DNA of 30,587 nucleotides from JBMNQS01 sp050944255 (GCA_050944255.1 JBMNQS010000020.1:1-30587); one strand, 5' to 3'. Positions 15,973 to 23,898 are shown, numbered from the stretch's first letter. Notes: generated by a model from the letters alone, not told the origin. Translations and numbers: made by a program.

Positions 15973-16854
15973 TTAGTTCAAATTATTGATCTTTTCGATC
16001 TGGTCGAGGGCCTTTTGGGTGGCCTCTTCGAGCCACTGATCGCACAGTCCCTCCTCCAATGCGCGCTGCACGAAGGTATTGATCTTTTCGAGAAAATCCA
16101 CGTTGCCCTTGGGGATGGCGATGCTCATACGGCTCTCGCCCATATGGAGCGAGGCGCCGGAAATCTGCAGGTCTTCGTACTGGGCGTACGTCTGCGCGGA
16201 CTGCCTGTCCAAGAGCACCGCGTCCACCTCGCCGGATTGAAGAAGGTTCACCGCATCGTCGATGTCGGTTACTTTCGTATAGGTGGCTTCGGGCAATTGT
16301 TCCTTCATATAGGTTTGCGCGTCCGCCTCGCCCAGCGCCGCGACTTTTACGCCTTCGGCGTTGATCTTTTCAATATCGTCATAGGCCTGCGCATCCTCTG
16401 AGCGCACCAGGAAACTCTGCTGCGGCTTTTGGTAGTAGGCGCTGGAAAAATCCATTCTATTGCTGCGCTCATCGGTGGGCGCAAGTGCGGCGACGCCTAT
16501 ATCGCACTGGTCGTTTTGGACGGCCTGCAGCACCTCCTCCACGCTCATGTTGCGCACCTCGAGCTCCACGTCCAGCTGCTGGGCGATGTAGTCGGCCAGA
16601 GACATGTCAAGGCCCACATAGACGCTCTGTTTGCTTTCATCCCAGGCTTCAATGTCGATGAACGTAAAGGGGGCGTAGTCGGCGCAGGTGGCGACGATCA
16701 GCGTGCCCCGGGCCTGTATGATTTCCAGTTTCGTGCCGCTCAGCGGCAGGCCGGAGGGCTTGGCGTCTCTGTCCGCACCGGCGCAGGCGGCAAGCGAAAG
16801 GAACATCAGCGCCAGCAGCGCTATGAGCGATACGGCGCGCAGCAAAAACTTCAT
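15973..16854 (-). CDS. Amino-acid ABC transporter substrate-binding lipoprotein (orphan)
   Basis: 293 residues of the SBP family 3 (glutamine/polar amino acid binding) fold. The lipoprotein signal has a hydrophobic stretch 8-21 and lipobox LAAC with Cys24. The mature part opens LEIIQARGTLIVATCADYAPFTF and has GLDMSLADYIAQQL, QAVQNDQCDIGVAAL and GEVDAVLLDRQSA, all typical. The start chosen is ATG 16854 with GGAGG five bases upstream; an in-frame ATG at 16881 lies inside a flanking palindrome and adds no signal-peptide character. No permease or ATPase gene is adjacent, so partners must be elsewhere, or it acts as a sensor-like receptor. The leader between promoter (17146) and start is interrupted by the 217-bp element described separately. 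Confidence 0.88.
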   Translation of the reverse strand: MKFLLRAVSLIALLALMFLSLAACAGADRDAKPSGLPLSGTKLEIIQARGTLIVATCADYAPFTFIDIEAWDESKQSVYVGLDMSLADYIAQQLDVELEVRNMSVEEVLQAVQNDQCDIGVAALAPTDERSNRMDFSSAYYQKPQQSFLVRSEDAQAYDDIEKINAEGVKVAALGEADAQTYMKEQLPEATYTKVTDIDDAVNLLQSGEVDAVLLDRQSAQTYAQYEDLQISGASLHMGESRMSIAIPKGNVDFLEKINTFVQRALEEGLCDQWLEEATQKALDQIEKINNLN

Positions 16855-16866
16855 AATGCCTCCATA

Positions 16867-16885
16867 GCCATGCGTTTTCACATGG
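16867..16885. repeat. Left flanking direct repeat of element A (palindrome)
   Basis: GCCATGCGTTTTCACATGG, matching 17103-17121 at 18 of 19 positions. It is nearly self-complementary (CCATGCG...CACATGG). It reads as one half of a long target duplication. Confidence 0.8.
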
Positions 16886-17102
16886 GCAGACTGTCAAAAA
16901 AGTCCTTTTGGGGGTTATTAGGGGGCTGAAGCCCCCTAATTTTAAATGCGTGGGCAAGGGCGACATGCGCGGCCGCAGCACAGGCCTGCCCTTTAGGGTA
17001 CTCCTTTCAGGGTTTTCCGACCGTTGCAAAACCCGTTCATTGGTTTTTGCAACAGGAAAATCCCTGGCATACCCGTCAAAAACATAGTTTTTTGACGGCC
17101 TC
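16886..17102 (+). mobile_element. Element A: 217-bp noncoding repeat with terminal inverted repeats
   Basis: It begins GCAGACT then GTCAAAAAA (16893-16901) and ends TTTTTTGAC (17088-17096) then GGCCTC, giving terminal inverted repeats. The interior has TTAGGGGGC/GCCCCCTAA, GTTGCAAAA/TTTTTGCAAC-like and CCGTCAAAA/TTTTGACGG hairpins. A second copy (element B) lies in opposite orientation at 23949-24210, with long blocks of near identity (for example GCGCGGCCGCAGC and AGGCCTGCCCTTTAGGGT). It encodes no plausible protein, so movement would need a transposase in trans (MITE-like). It lies in the 5' leader of the substrate-binding protein gene. Confidence 0.75.
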
Positions 17103-17121
17103 GCCATGCGTTTTCGCATGG
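17103..17121. repeat. Right flanking direct repeat of element A (palindrome)
   Basis: GCCATGCGTTTTCGCATGG, a perfect CCATGCG/CGCATGG hairpin with a TTTT loop. It is the other half of the pair with 16867-16885 and probably the older copy, since its palindrome is intact. Confidence 0.8.
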
Positions 17122-17145
17122 AACCGATTGTGTATAACATTTACA

Positions 17146-17174
17146 ATAGTACCAGTTTAGCTTCTTTTTTTCAA
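17146..17174 (-). promoter_or_regulatory. Promoter of the substrate-binding protein gene
   Basis: TTGAAA (17174-17169), a 17-bp spacer and an extended -10, TGG-TACTAT (-10 at 17151-17146). It lies about 290 bases from the ATG because element A and the duplicated palindrome sit between. Confidence 0.75.
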
Positions 17175-17199
17175 GCGTACTCTCCTTATTTACGGTTTG

Positions 17200-17231
17200 T
17201 TTACCAAATGCGCGGCGCTTTGCGCTATAAT
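17200..17231 (+). promoter_or_regulatory. Possible promoter for the 17317-18070 pair
   Basis: A consensus TATAAT at 17226-17231; the best -35 candidate TTTACC (17200-17205) is at a long 20-bp spacing. It is divergent from the promoter at 17146-17174. Confidence 0.45.
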
Positions 17232-17316
17232 ACTCTATGGGCGCCTTATCTCCCGCGGAAAAGGCGCTGAAGCAGATGACGCTTACCTGCATCTTCGAGA
17301 GCATTCGGGAGGATAT

Positions 17317-17646
17317 ATGGACAAAGAGGAACGAAAAAGCCTTGAGCAGCGAAGCAAATGGGGCATGATCATCGGCGCCGTCGGCGCCATAGCCAACATT
17401 CCCTCCGGCGTGAGTTTCTCCTGGGTATTTTTTGTGCCGGCGATATTTTTCATCCTCAGCCTGTCCGGCGCCATCGTGTCGCGCCTGGCCGCAAAGCGCC
17501 TGCGGGAAAAGGATGGCGCACCGCAGAAAAAATCCATCCTTTCCGCCGCCGCTCAGGTGAATATCGCGCTTGGACTGTCCATTTCCGGCGGCCTGTACGC
17601 CGTGTACATCGTCTATATCAACCTGGCATCGGCGGGAATCATCTGA
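17317..17646 (+). CDS. Small two-pass membrane protein, function unknown
   Basis: 109 residues. A charged start (MDKEERKSLEQRSKWG) is followed by membrane segments at about 16-52 (GMIIGAVGAIANIP, then FFVPAIFFILSLSGAIV), a basic loop (RLAAKRLREKDGAPQKK) and a second hydrophobic region at about 78-105. I do not recognise the family. ATG 17317 has GGGAGG four bases upstream; an upstream in-frame ATG at 17197 would include the promoter. The next gene starts 22 bases after its stop, so the two are cotranscribed. Confidence 0.75.
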   Translation: MDKEERKSLEQRSKWGMIIGAVGAIANIPSGVSFSWVFFVPAIFFILSLSGAIVSRLAAKRLREKDGAPQKKSILSAAAQVNIALGLSISGGLYAVYIVYINLASAGII

Positions 17647-17668
17647 ATTTTTTGAAAGGACCGGTTTT

Positions 17669-18070
17669 ATGGAACGCTTTGCCCGTTTTATGCAGGGCCG
17701 CAACGGCATTGACCCCTTCAGTTTTTTCCTGGTGATGTTTTCGCTGGGGCTGTCGTTTGTCTCCCTGTTGATACCCGCCTGGAACGCCAGCTTGTTCAGG
17801 TACGTTTATCTGTTGCCCATGGGCTACGGCATCTACCGCATGTTTTCCAAAAAGCTGACCGCCCGGCAAAAGGAGCTGCGCTTTTACAATACGTGGAAAC
17901 ACCGGATCATCAAGCCTTTCAAGACATTTGGCGCCTGGCGCAAGGACAGAAGCACGCACAAATGGCTCCGGTGCCCCTGCTGCAGGCAGCGGCTGCGGGT
18001 GCCCAGGGGAAAGGGCACGCTGATGGTCACCTGTTCACGGTGTTCCACAAAGTTCAAGACCAAAAGTTAA
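17669..18070 (+). CDS. Membrane protein with C-terminal zinc ribbon
   Basis: 133 residues. Two membrane segments (about 19-35, FFLVMFSLGLSFVSLLIP, and a shorter one at 43-56) precede a basic stretch. A C-terminal four-cysteine ribbon follows: CPCC, then RVPRGKGTLMVTC, then SRCSTKFKTKS, that is CxxC-n-CxxC with the LRVPRGKG segment seen in many small clostridial zinc-ribbon proteins. Function unknown; the ribbon faces the cytoplasm if the basic loop does. ATG 17669 has GAAAGGA about nine bases upstream. The upstream in-frame extension to 17570 overlaps the preceding gene and is unlikely. A very strong terminator follows. Confidence 0.78.
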   Translation: MERFARFMQGRNGIDPFSFFLVMFSLGLSFVSLLIPAWNASLFRYVYLLPMGYGIYRMFSKKLTARQKELRFYNTWKHRIIKPFKTFGAWRKDRSTHKWLRCPCCRQRLRVPRGKGTLMVTCSRCSTKFKTKS

Positions 18071-18075
18071 AGCCG

Positions 18076-18117
18076 CCATAGAAAAAACTGCTCCTCAGGG
18101 AGCAGTTTTTTCTATGG
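18076..18117. terminator. Strong bidirectional terminator
   Basis: A perfect 19-bp stem, 18076-18094 with 18099-18117, loop TCAG, core ACTGCTCC/GGAGCAGT flanked by A6 and T6. It separates the plus-strand zinc-ribbon gene from the convergent uppP. Confidence 0.93.
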
Positions 18118-18173
18118 ATTAAGCGGCACAATAACTCTATCTGAGCAGGCAAAGTTTCAAACCGCCCGGCGCC

Positions 18174-18977
18174 TCACACGGCCAGCAGGCCGCGCCAGAT
18201 AAACTGGTCGCCCAGCGTCACAAGGCCCAGAATCAGCATGTAGAGGGCAAAGGGCTTCAGGCTGCCGCGGGTTAAAATGCGCAGCATCCAGCGCACGGCG
18301 ATGTAGCCGCTGACGCCGGCGGCCAGCATGCCCGCCATCAGAGGCGCTGCGCCCACGCCCATGGTGCCGGCCTCGATGACCTTGGGAACCTCCAGCACCG
18401 TGGAGCCCAAAATGGCGATCATGCTCATCAGCATGGAGAATTTGCCTGTCTCGCGGCGGTCGAATCCCTGCACGAGCCCCGCCGAGATGGTGGAGCCGCT
18501 GCGCGACACGCCGGGGAATATGGCCAGCGCCTGGGCCGTGCCGATGAAGACGGAGTCGTACCACTTCATATCCTCCAGCGGCCGCCGGGAGGCGGTGCGC
18601 CCCGCCAGGGCTTCGCTGACAAAAAGAATGACGGCCGTCAGCAGAAAGCAGGCGCCCAGGAACTGGCCGCCGAAGGACGCCTCGATGAAGTCGTTAAAGA
18701 GCAGTGCCACGATCAGCGCCGGCACGGCCGAGAGGACCAGCATCATCGGTACGCGGGAAAAGGGCCGCCTGATGTAGCTCCAAATGTCCTTGTAGAACAC
18801 CGAGGCCACCGCCGCCAGCGTACCCACGTGCAGCATGATGTTGAAGAAGAAAAGCTCCTGCGTATCGGACATGCCCAGCAGCTTTTGCACCAGCACCAGG
18901 TGGCCCGATGAGCTGATGGGCAAAAATTCCGAGAGACCCTGAACCAGGCCGAGAATAACGGCTTCCAGTATCGTCAT
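18174..18977 (-). CDS. uppP: Undecaprenyl-diphosphatase (BacA family)
   Basis: Dephosphorylates undecaprenyl diphosphate outside the membrane, recycling the carrier for peptidoglycan synthesis; the family also confers bacitracin tolerance. 267 residues, usual size. The first signature, LGLVQGLSEFLPISSSGHL (9-27), holds the catalytic Glu and the SSSGH segment. The second, PGVSRSGSTISAGL near 155-168, holds the catalytic Arg/Ser. Multiple membrane helices. ATG 18977 has GGAGG eight bases upstream; the open frame to 19061 overlaps the promoter region and is not used. Its promoter stands back-to-back with that of ychF. Confidence 0.96.
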   Translation of the reverse strand: MTILEAVILGLVQGLSEFLPISSSGHLVLVQKLLGMSDTQELFFFNIMLHVGTLAAVASVFYKDIWSYIRRPFSRVPMMLVLSAVPALIVALLFNDFIEASFGGQFLGACFLLTAVILFVSEALAGRTASRRPLEDMKWYDSVFIGTAQALAIFPGVSRSGSTISAGLVQGFDRRETGKFSMLMSMIAILGSTVLEVPKVIEAGTMGVGAAPLMAGMLAAGVSGYIAVRWMLRILTRGSLKPFALYMLILGLVTLGDQFIWRGLLAV

Positions 18978-19010
18978 GAATACATCCTCCCATTTGTGTG
19001 GCTCGCGTTC

Positions 19011-19039
19011 ATTATACGCCCCCTGGGCCGATGCCGCAA
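19011..19039 (-). promoter_or_regulatory. Promoter of uppP
   Basis: TTGCGG (19039-19034), a 17-bp spacer and TATAAT (19016-19011). Confidence 0.75.
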
Positions 19040-19045
19040 CCGGCT

Positions 19046-19073
19046 TTGACAAATGGCGCAAACCTTTTATAAT
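19046..19073 (+). promoter_or_regulatory. Consensus promoter of ychF
   Basis: Perfect TTGACA (19046-19051), a 16-bp spacer and perfect TATAAT (19068-19073). The -35 boxes of the two divergent promoters are only 6 bp apart. Confidence 0.9.
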
Positions 19074-19133
19074 GATATGCGGGCCTTTATGCGCTATGCC
19101 GCAGGCGGCTCAATCTTAAAAGAGGACATCGCT

Positions 19134-20225
19134 ATGAAATTAGGAGTTATCGGACTGCCCAACGTGGGCAAATCCACGCTGTTCAACGCCATCACCCACG
19201 CCGGGGCGGAGGTGGCCAATTATCCGTTTTGCACCATCGAGCCCAATGTGGGGGTGGTGCCGGTGCCCGACGAGCGGCTTGTGCATCTGGCACGGATGTA
19301 TCATCCCCGAAAGACTACGCACGCCACGCTGGAGTTCGTGGACATCGCGGGGCTGGTACGCGGCGCCAGCCGGGGCGAGGGGCTGGGCAACCAGTTTCTG
19401 GGCCATATCCGCGAGGTGGACGCCATCGTGCACGTGGTGCGCTGTTTTGAGGATGAGAACGTGACCCACGTGGACGGGGATATCGATCCGCTGCGGGACA
19501 TGGAGACCATCGACATAGAGCTGGTGTTCGCCGACCTGGAGTCGGTGCAGCGGCGCAGGGAAAAGACGGTGCGCGCCGCCCGGCAGAACGCGCAGGCCAA
19601 AAGGGAGCTGGAGGTGCTGAACCTGCTGGAGGAGCAGCTCTTATCCGGTGTGCCGGTGCGCAATATGGCGCTGGACGACGAGCAGAAGGACATCGCGGGG
19701 GGCTTTTTTCTGCTGACGCAGAAGCCGGTGATCTACGCGGCCAATATCGACGAGGCGGACATCGCCCGGGGCGACGAGCCGGAAACGGTGAAGGCCGTCC
19801 GGGAGGTGGCCGCCAGACAGGGGGCGAAGGTGCTGGTCATCTCCGCGGTGATCGAGGCGGAGATCGCCCGGATGGAATCTGAGGAGCGGCGGAGCTTTTA
19901 CCGGGAATTGGGCATCCGGCAGTCGGGGCTTGAGCGGCTGGTGTCGGCCTGCTACGAGCTATTGGGCCTGATCAGCTTCCTGACGGTGGGTGAGGACGAG
20001 GTGCGCGCGTGGACCGTCACAAAGGGCACTCGGGCGCCGCAGGCAGCCGGAAAGATTCACACCGACTTTGAGCGCGGCTTTATCCGCGCCGAGGTGGTGG
20101 GCTACGATACGCTGATGGCCTGCGGCAGTTATAACGCCGCCCGCGAAAAGGGGCTGGTGCGCTCCGAGGGCAAGGGCTACGTAGTGCAGGACGGGGACGT
20201 GGTGCTGTTCCGCTTCAACGTGTAG
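19134..20225 (+). CDS. ychF: Redox/translation-associated ATPase YchF (Obg family)
   Basis: Ribosome-associated P-loop ATPase of the Obg group. 363 residues, the standard YchF length. G1 GLPNVGKST (8-16), followed by NYPFCTIEPNVG (switch region), G3 DIAGLV, and an NIDE motif (YAANIDEAD) in place of the GTPase NKxD, which explains ATP preference in this family. The C-terminus is the TGS domain (FLTVGEDEVRAWTVTKGTRA ... DFERGFIRAEV). ATG 19134 has AGAGGA seven bases upstream and begins the canonical MKLGVIGLPNVG; the longer frame from 19053 overlaps the promoter. Confidence 0.97.
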   Translation: MKLGVIGLPNVGKSTLFNAITHAGAEVANYPFCTIEPNVGVVPVPDERLVHLARMYHPRKTTHATLEFVDIAGLVRGASRGEGLGNQFLGHIREVDAIVHVVRCFEDENVTHVDGDIDPLRDMETIDIELVFADLESVQRRREKTVRAARQNAQAKRELEVLNLLEEQLLSGVPVRNMALDDEQKDIAGGFFLLTQKPVIYAANIDEADIARGDEPETVKAVREVAARQGAKVLVISAVIEAEIARMESEERRSFYRELGIRQSGLERLVSACYELLGLISFLTVGEDEVRAWTVTKGTRAPQAAGKIHTDFERGFIRAEVVGYDTLMACGSYNAAREKGLVRSEGKGYVVQDGDVVLFRFNV

Positions 20226-20270
20226 AAGCCGCTGCGCCCGAAATCCTATTTTTTGAAAGATGCCGGAACC

Positions 20271-20299
20271 TTGGCTTCTTTCGCCGCACGTGATACAAT
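20271..20299 (+). promoter_or_regulatory. Promoter of the GNAT gene
   Basis: TTGGCT (20271-20276), a 17-bp spacer and TACAAT (20294-20299), about 80 bases before the start codon. Confidence 0.65.
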
Positions 20300-20382
20300 A
20301 TGCATGTCAATACCCGCCCGGCAGCGTATCGGCCCGCTCCGAAAAATATCGGATAAACTCCGGACCTTTATGGAGAATGGCT

Positions 20383-20802
20383 ATGGAATTAAGGTATGAG
20401 CACAGCATATCCGTCGATGAATACACCTATTTAAGAAAATCCGTCGGCTGGAACGAGCTCGAAAAAGAGCAGGCGCTGCGGGGCATCGAAAACTCCGCCT
20501 ATTTAATTTCGGTTTATGACGGAGACAAAATTGTCGCAGTAGCCAGAACCGTCAGCGACGGCGGTTACGTGGTGCTCATCGTCGATGTGATTGTTCTGCC
20601 GCAGTACCAGGGAAAGGGCATCGGCAAGATCATGATGCAGCGCATTATGAGCCATATAAAAAACAGCTTAAAGGCAGGGCAGAAAGTGCAAGTCAACTTA
20701 ATGGCGGCAAAGGGCCGCGAAGGTTTTTACAGCCAATTTGGGTTTGGAACAAGGCCAAATGATAATGAAGGCGCCGGCATGACGCAGTGGCTTACAGTTT
20801 AG
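20383..20802 (+). CDS. GNAT-family N-acetyltransferase
   Basis: 139 residues. Uses acetyl-CoA to acetylate an unidentified amine. Acetyl-CoA motif A is clear: VDVIVLPQYQGKGIGKIMM (QYQGKGIG is the Q/RxxGxG/A loop). Beta-4 precedes it (GGYVVLIV), and a late REGFYSQFGF stretch is the usual motif B region. The start at 20383 leaves GGAG about seven bases upstream; ATG 20377-region alternatives add two residues. A single gene with its own promoter and terminator-like hairpin. Base composition is lower in GC than its neighbours (about 47 percent in one hand-counted line), so it may be an acquired gene. Confidence 0.85.
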   Translation: MELRYEHSISVDEYTYLRKSVGWNELEKEQALRGIENSAYLISVYDGDKIVAVARTVSDGGYVVLIVDVIVLPQYQGKGIGKIMMQRIMSHIKNSLKAGQKVQVNLMAAKGREGFYSQFGFGTRPNDNEGAGMTQWLTV

Positions 20803-20850
20803 CGGCCCATTGCGCCGTCATAGAGGACAAGCCCGTTTTCCAAAACTTAC

Positions 20851-20883
20851 AAAGGGAGAATTCTTTGGAAGAATTCTCCCTTT
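20851..20883 (+). terminator. Terminator-like hairpin after the GNAT gene
   Basis: A 15-bp perfect stem, 20851-20865 with 20869-20883, loop TGG, core GGGAGAATTCTT. The right arm ends CCCTTT. The centre TTCTTTGGAAGAA closely matches the hairpin after murJ at 10366-10403. Confidence 0.75.
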
Positions 20884-21083
20884 CTGCGCTTTGGGCATCT
20901 GTAAATGCGGTTAAAAAGCAAAAGCACCGCAAAATCTAAAAGAATCTTAAAATTTCAAATGCTTTGTTTTAAACCAAAGCGCTTACAATAGGAGATAAGC
21001 GTGCACCGGCGCGTTTTTCGGGGTGGAGGCATGGCGCGGGACTTCCGGCTATGGTATGGTAGCATTATGGAGGTGTGGGAAGT

Positions 21084-21785
21084 ATGTACAACATTTTGGT
21101 TTGTGACGACGATCCGGATATCGTATCGGCCCTGACCATCTATTTAAAGAGCGAGGGCTACAACGTGCTGTCCGCGTCCAACGGGCTGCAGGCCCTCCAG
21201 GTGATTGAAAATCATCCGGTGCATCTGATTTTGCTGGACATCATGATGCCCGGGCTCGACGGCATTCACACCACCGCCCGGCTCAGGGAGGACAGCAATA
21301 TCCCCATTATCCTGCTGACGGCCAAGGGCGAGGACAGCGACAAGGTGGTGGGGCTCAACGTGGGCGCGGACGACTACATCACAAAGCCGTTTTCCCCCAT
21401 TGAGATGCTGGCGCGGGTGCGTTCGCAGCTTCGGCGCTATACCAGCCTGGGCGGCATGCAGGAAAAAACCTCGTCCACGCTCACCTGCGGCGGCATCGTG
21501 ATGGACGACGAGGCCAAGTCGGTGAGCGTGGACGGCGAGAGCGTCTCGCTGACGCCTATGGAGTACAATATTCTGCACCTTTTGATGTCCAACCCCGGAC
21601 GCGTCTTTTCCTCCGCGCAGATCTACCAGCACGTTTGGAACGAACCGGCCCACGGCGCCGAAGGCACGGTGGCGGTGCACATCCGTCATCTGCGTGAAAA
21701 AATTGAGATTAACCCGAGGGAACCCCGCTATTTGAAAGTGGTCTGGGGCCTGGGTTACAAAATGGAGCGTGTAGCACATGAATAA
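21084..21785 (+). CDS. OmpR/PhoB-family response regulator
   Basis: 233 residues. Receiver domain 1-115: acidic pocket CDDDPD (7-12), phospho-acceptor Asp52 in LLDIMMPGLDG, Thr79 in LLTAKGEDSD, Lys101 in ITKPFSPIEML. The C-terminal winged-helix DNA-binding domain (about 135-230) has LTPMEYNILHLLMSNPGRVFS and VAVHIRHLREKIE, ending KVVWGLGYKME. The start at ATG 21084 follows GGAGG by ten bases; GTG 21075 sits directly on that site and is less likely. Its end overlaps the kinase start by 8 bases, so the two are translationally coupled. The target genes are unknown. Confidence 0.93.
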   Translation: MYNILVCDDDPDIVSALTIYLKSEGYNVLSASNGLQALQVIENHPVHLILLDIMMPGLDGIHTTARLREDSNIPIILLTAKGEDSDKVVGLNVGADDYITKPFSPIEMLARVRSQLRRYTSLGGMQEKTSSTLTCGGIVMDDEAKSVSVDGESVSLTPMEYNILHLLMSNPGRVFSSAQIYQHVWNEPAHGAEGTVAVHIRHLREKIEINPREPRYLKVVWGLGYKMERVAHE

Positions 21786-23898
21786 TTCACTCAGAGGCAA
21801 AACCTCGGCAAAGGTCATCGCATTTTTTATGACCATTGTATTTGGGCTGCTGTCCATATTCTCTTTGGTGGGCGTGGTGTTCACAAGCCAGATAAGCGCC
21901 AGAAATCCCGGCGGGGACTACGCGGACACCAGCTATCATAACCAACGGCTGGGCGACATATTGCAGTCGGCCGTCACCATGGTCACGCAGTACAATTACT
22001 GGGATCTTGAAGACGGCGCCCGTATGTTTGAAATCATTCAATCCGAGCTGAACAGCCTTGCGGGCCTGGACTACACTGTCCTCTACCTGGACTCCAACAT
22101 ACTTTTGCAGAAAGAAAAACGGAATCAGAGCGATCCTGTCGTATACAGCTTTTCAGCCCTGCCCTACGATCCGAACGTCATGACGAATACCGAGGGCGTC
22201 ATTGAAGTTTACAGCGAGGAAACATCCGATGGAACCAGCTTTTATCACACCCTGCATTACAATCCATATAACCTGACCGGTGAAATTGAGTTCTCGCTGT
22301 CCGTTGACAGAGCCATGCTGGGCCATTCCAGCGGTTACCAGATTTACCAGTGGTTCAGGCTCAACTACAATTTTGTATGGATGCTATTTATCGTATCGGC
22401 GCTGTTGTGCGCCTGCGCATTCGTCTTTGCGCTTTGCGCCGCGGGGCATAAAAACGGCGCGGAAGGCATCGTGGTCACCGGTCTGGACCGGGTATACCTG
22501 GAGTTCCTCCTTTTAGGGGCGCTGCTGCTGATTCTGATCCCGGCCAGCTTTCTGGTGCGTTTTTCCTTTACAAACATGTACTGGTACTCGTCTGTATACT
22601 ATCAGGTTGCCATCGTAGGCTGCGTGGGCATCATCGGCGCCATCTGTTACGCGGTGTTTCTCTCGCTGGTGCGCCGGGGCAAGGCGCATATCTTCTGGAC
22701 GCAGACGTTCTGCTACAAGCTGTACCGCTGGACGGTAGACGGATTTGCCCGCATCGCCGCCACGTACAAGATCATCCTTGTGCTGCTGGTCTATTGGCTG
22801 GCCACCTTCCTGAGCATCGTGACGCTGGCCAGCTCAAGGTCTCCGCTTGTGTTTCTGGTGGGCATCATCGTATTCGTGTTCGTGCAGCTGGCGGCGCTGG
22901 CCCTTGTGGCGCTGGTGGGCGTACAGGTCAAGCAGCTGGCCGAAGACTCCCAGAAGATCGCCTCGGGGAACCTGTCGCACCACAGCCGGACCGACAAGCT
23001 GTTCTTCGACTTCCGCAAAATCGCCGAGAACCTGAACAATATCGGCGACGGCATGCAGACGGCGGTGGAGCAGCGGCTCAGGAGCGAGCGGTTCAAGAGC
23101 GAGTTGATCACCAACGTGTCCCACGACATCAAGACGCCGCTGACATCCATCATCAATTACGTGGACCTTCTGAAAAAGGCCGACCTGCCCGATGAGACCA
23201 TCCGCGAATACGTGGAGGTGCTCGATAGAAAGAGCCAGCGGCTCAAGAAGCTGACGGTGGATCTTGTGGAGGCTTCGCGGGCGTCCACGGGCAACGTGCA
23301 GGTGAATCTGGCGGCGCTGAACCCGCAGGAATTGATCGAGCAGAGCATCGCCGAGTACGAGCAGCGGCTCAAGGAAAGGCGACTGACGGTGGTGACGCGG
23401 CTTCCCGAGGAGACGCTGCAGGTCATGGCGGACAGCCAGCATTTATGGCGAGTGATCGACAATCTGTTCGCCAACGTCTGCAACTACGCCATGGAGGGCA
23501 CAAGGGTGTATGTGGACCTTCTTCGCCGGGACACTACGGCGGTGATCCGCGTGCGCAACGTATCGGCCGAGGCACTGAACATCACCGCCGACGAGCTGAT
23601 GGAGCGGTTCGTCCGCGGCGACTACGCACGCACCACCGAGGGCAGCGGCCTGGGGCTTTCCATCGCCAGGAGCCTGACGGAACTGCAGTACGGGAAATTC
23701 GACCTGGTGATCGACGGCGATCTTTTCACCGCGCAGGTGACGATGCCGCTGGTGGCGCAGGAGCGCGCGAAAGCCGCCTCAAAAGAGAATCCGGCCCGGC
23801 CTGCGGAAAATCCTCCGGGCGATCATCCCCCCTCTTATCCCCCGGGCAATCCCAACGTGCCCCCCATGGGCGGCTTTACGCCCCGCGGCGCCGAGTAA
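21778..23898 (+). CDS. Multi-pass sensor histidine kinase
   Basis: 706 residues, partner of the preceding regulator. TM1 at about 13-34, an extracytoplasmic sensor of about 160 residues, then five hydrophobic segments (about 199-221, 241-260, 275-297, 331-350, 357-382) and a HAMP-like linker (VKQLAEDSQKIASGNLS). HisKA: FKSELITNVSHDIKTPLTS with His449. HATPase: N box DNLFANVCNYA (Asn566) and G2 box EGSGLGLSIA (621-630). The classical DxGxG G1 box is replaced by VRNVSAEALN, as in a clostridial kinase subfamily with otherwise normal motifs. The last 40 or so residues are a Pro-rich tail (NPPGDHPPSYPPGNPNVPP). The signal sensed is unknown. Confidence 0.93.
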   Translation: MNNSLRGKTSAKVIAFFMTIVFGLLSIFSLVGVVFTSQISARNPGGDYADTSYHNQRLGDILQSAVTMVTQYNYWDLEDGARMFEIIQSELNSLAGLDYTVLYLDSNILLQKEKRNQSDPVVYSFSALPYDPNVMTNTEGVIEVYSEETSDGTSFYHTLHYNPYNLTGEIEFSLSVDRAMLGHSSGYQIYQWFRLNYNFVWMLFIVSALLCACAFVFALCAAGHKNGAEGIVVTGLDRVYLEFLLLGALLLILIPASFLVRFSFTNMYWYSSVYYQVAIVGCVGIIGAICYAVFLSLVRRGKAHIFWTQTFCYKLYRWTVDGFARIAATYKIILVLLVYWLATFLSIVTLASSRSPLVFLVGIIVFVFVQLAALALVALVGVQVKQLAEDSQKIASGNLSHHSRTDKLFFDFRKIAENLNNIGDGMQTAVEQRLRSERFKSELITNVSHDIKTPLTSIINYVDLLKKADLPDETIREYVEVLDRKSQRLKKLTVDLVEASRASTGNVQVNLAALNPQELIEQSIAEYEQRLKERRLTVVTRLPEETLQVMADSQHLWRVIDNLFANVCNYAMEGTRVYVDLLRRDTTAVIRVRNVSAEALNITADELMERFVRGDYARTTEGSGLGLSIARSLTELQYGKFDLVIDGDLFTAQVTMPLVAQERAKAASKENPARPAENPPGDHPPSYPPGNPNVPPMGGFTPRGAE

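Noticed and set aside
16855..17140. Longer start for the substrate-binding protein, and another open frame over element A
   Set aside because: The GGAGG site and signal peptide fit ATG 16854; the other frame is repeat sequence.
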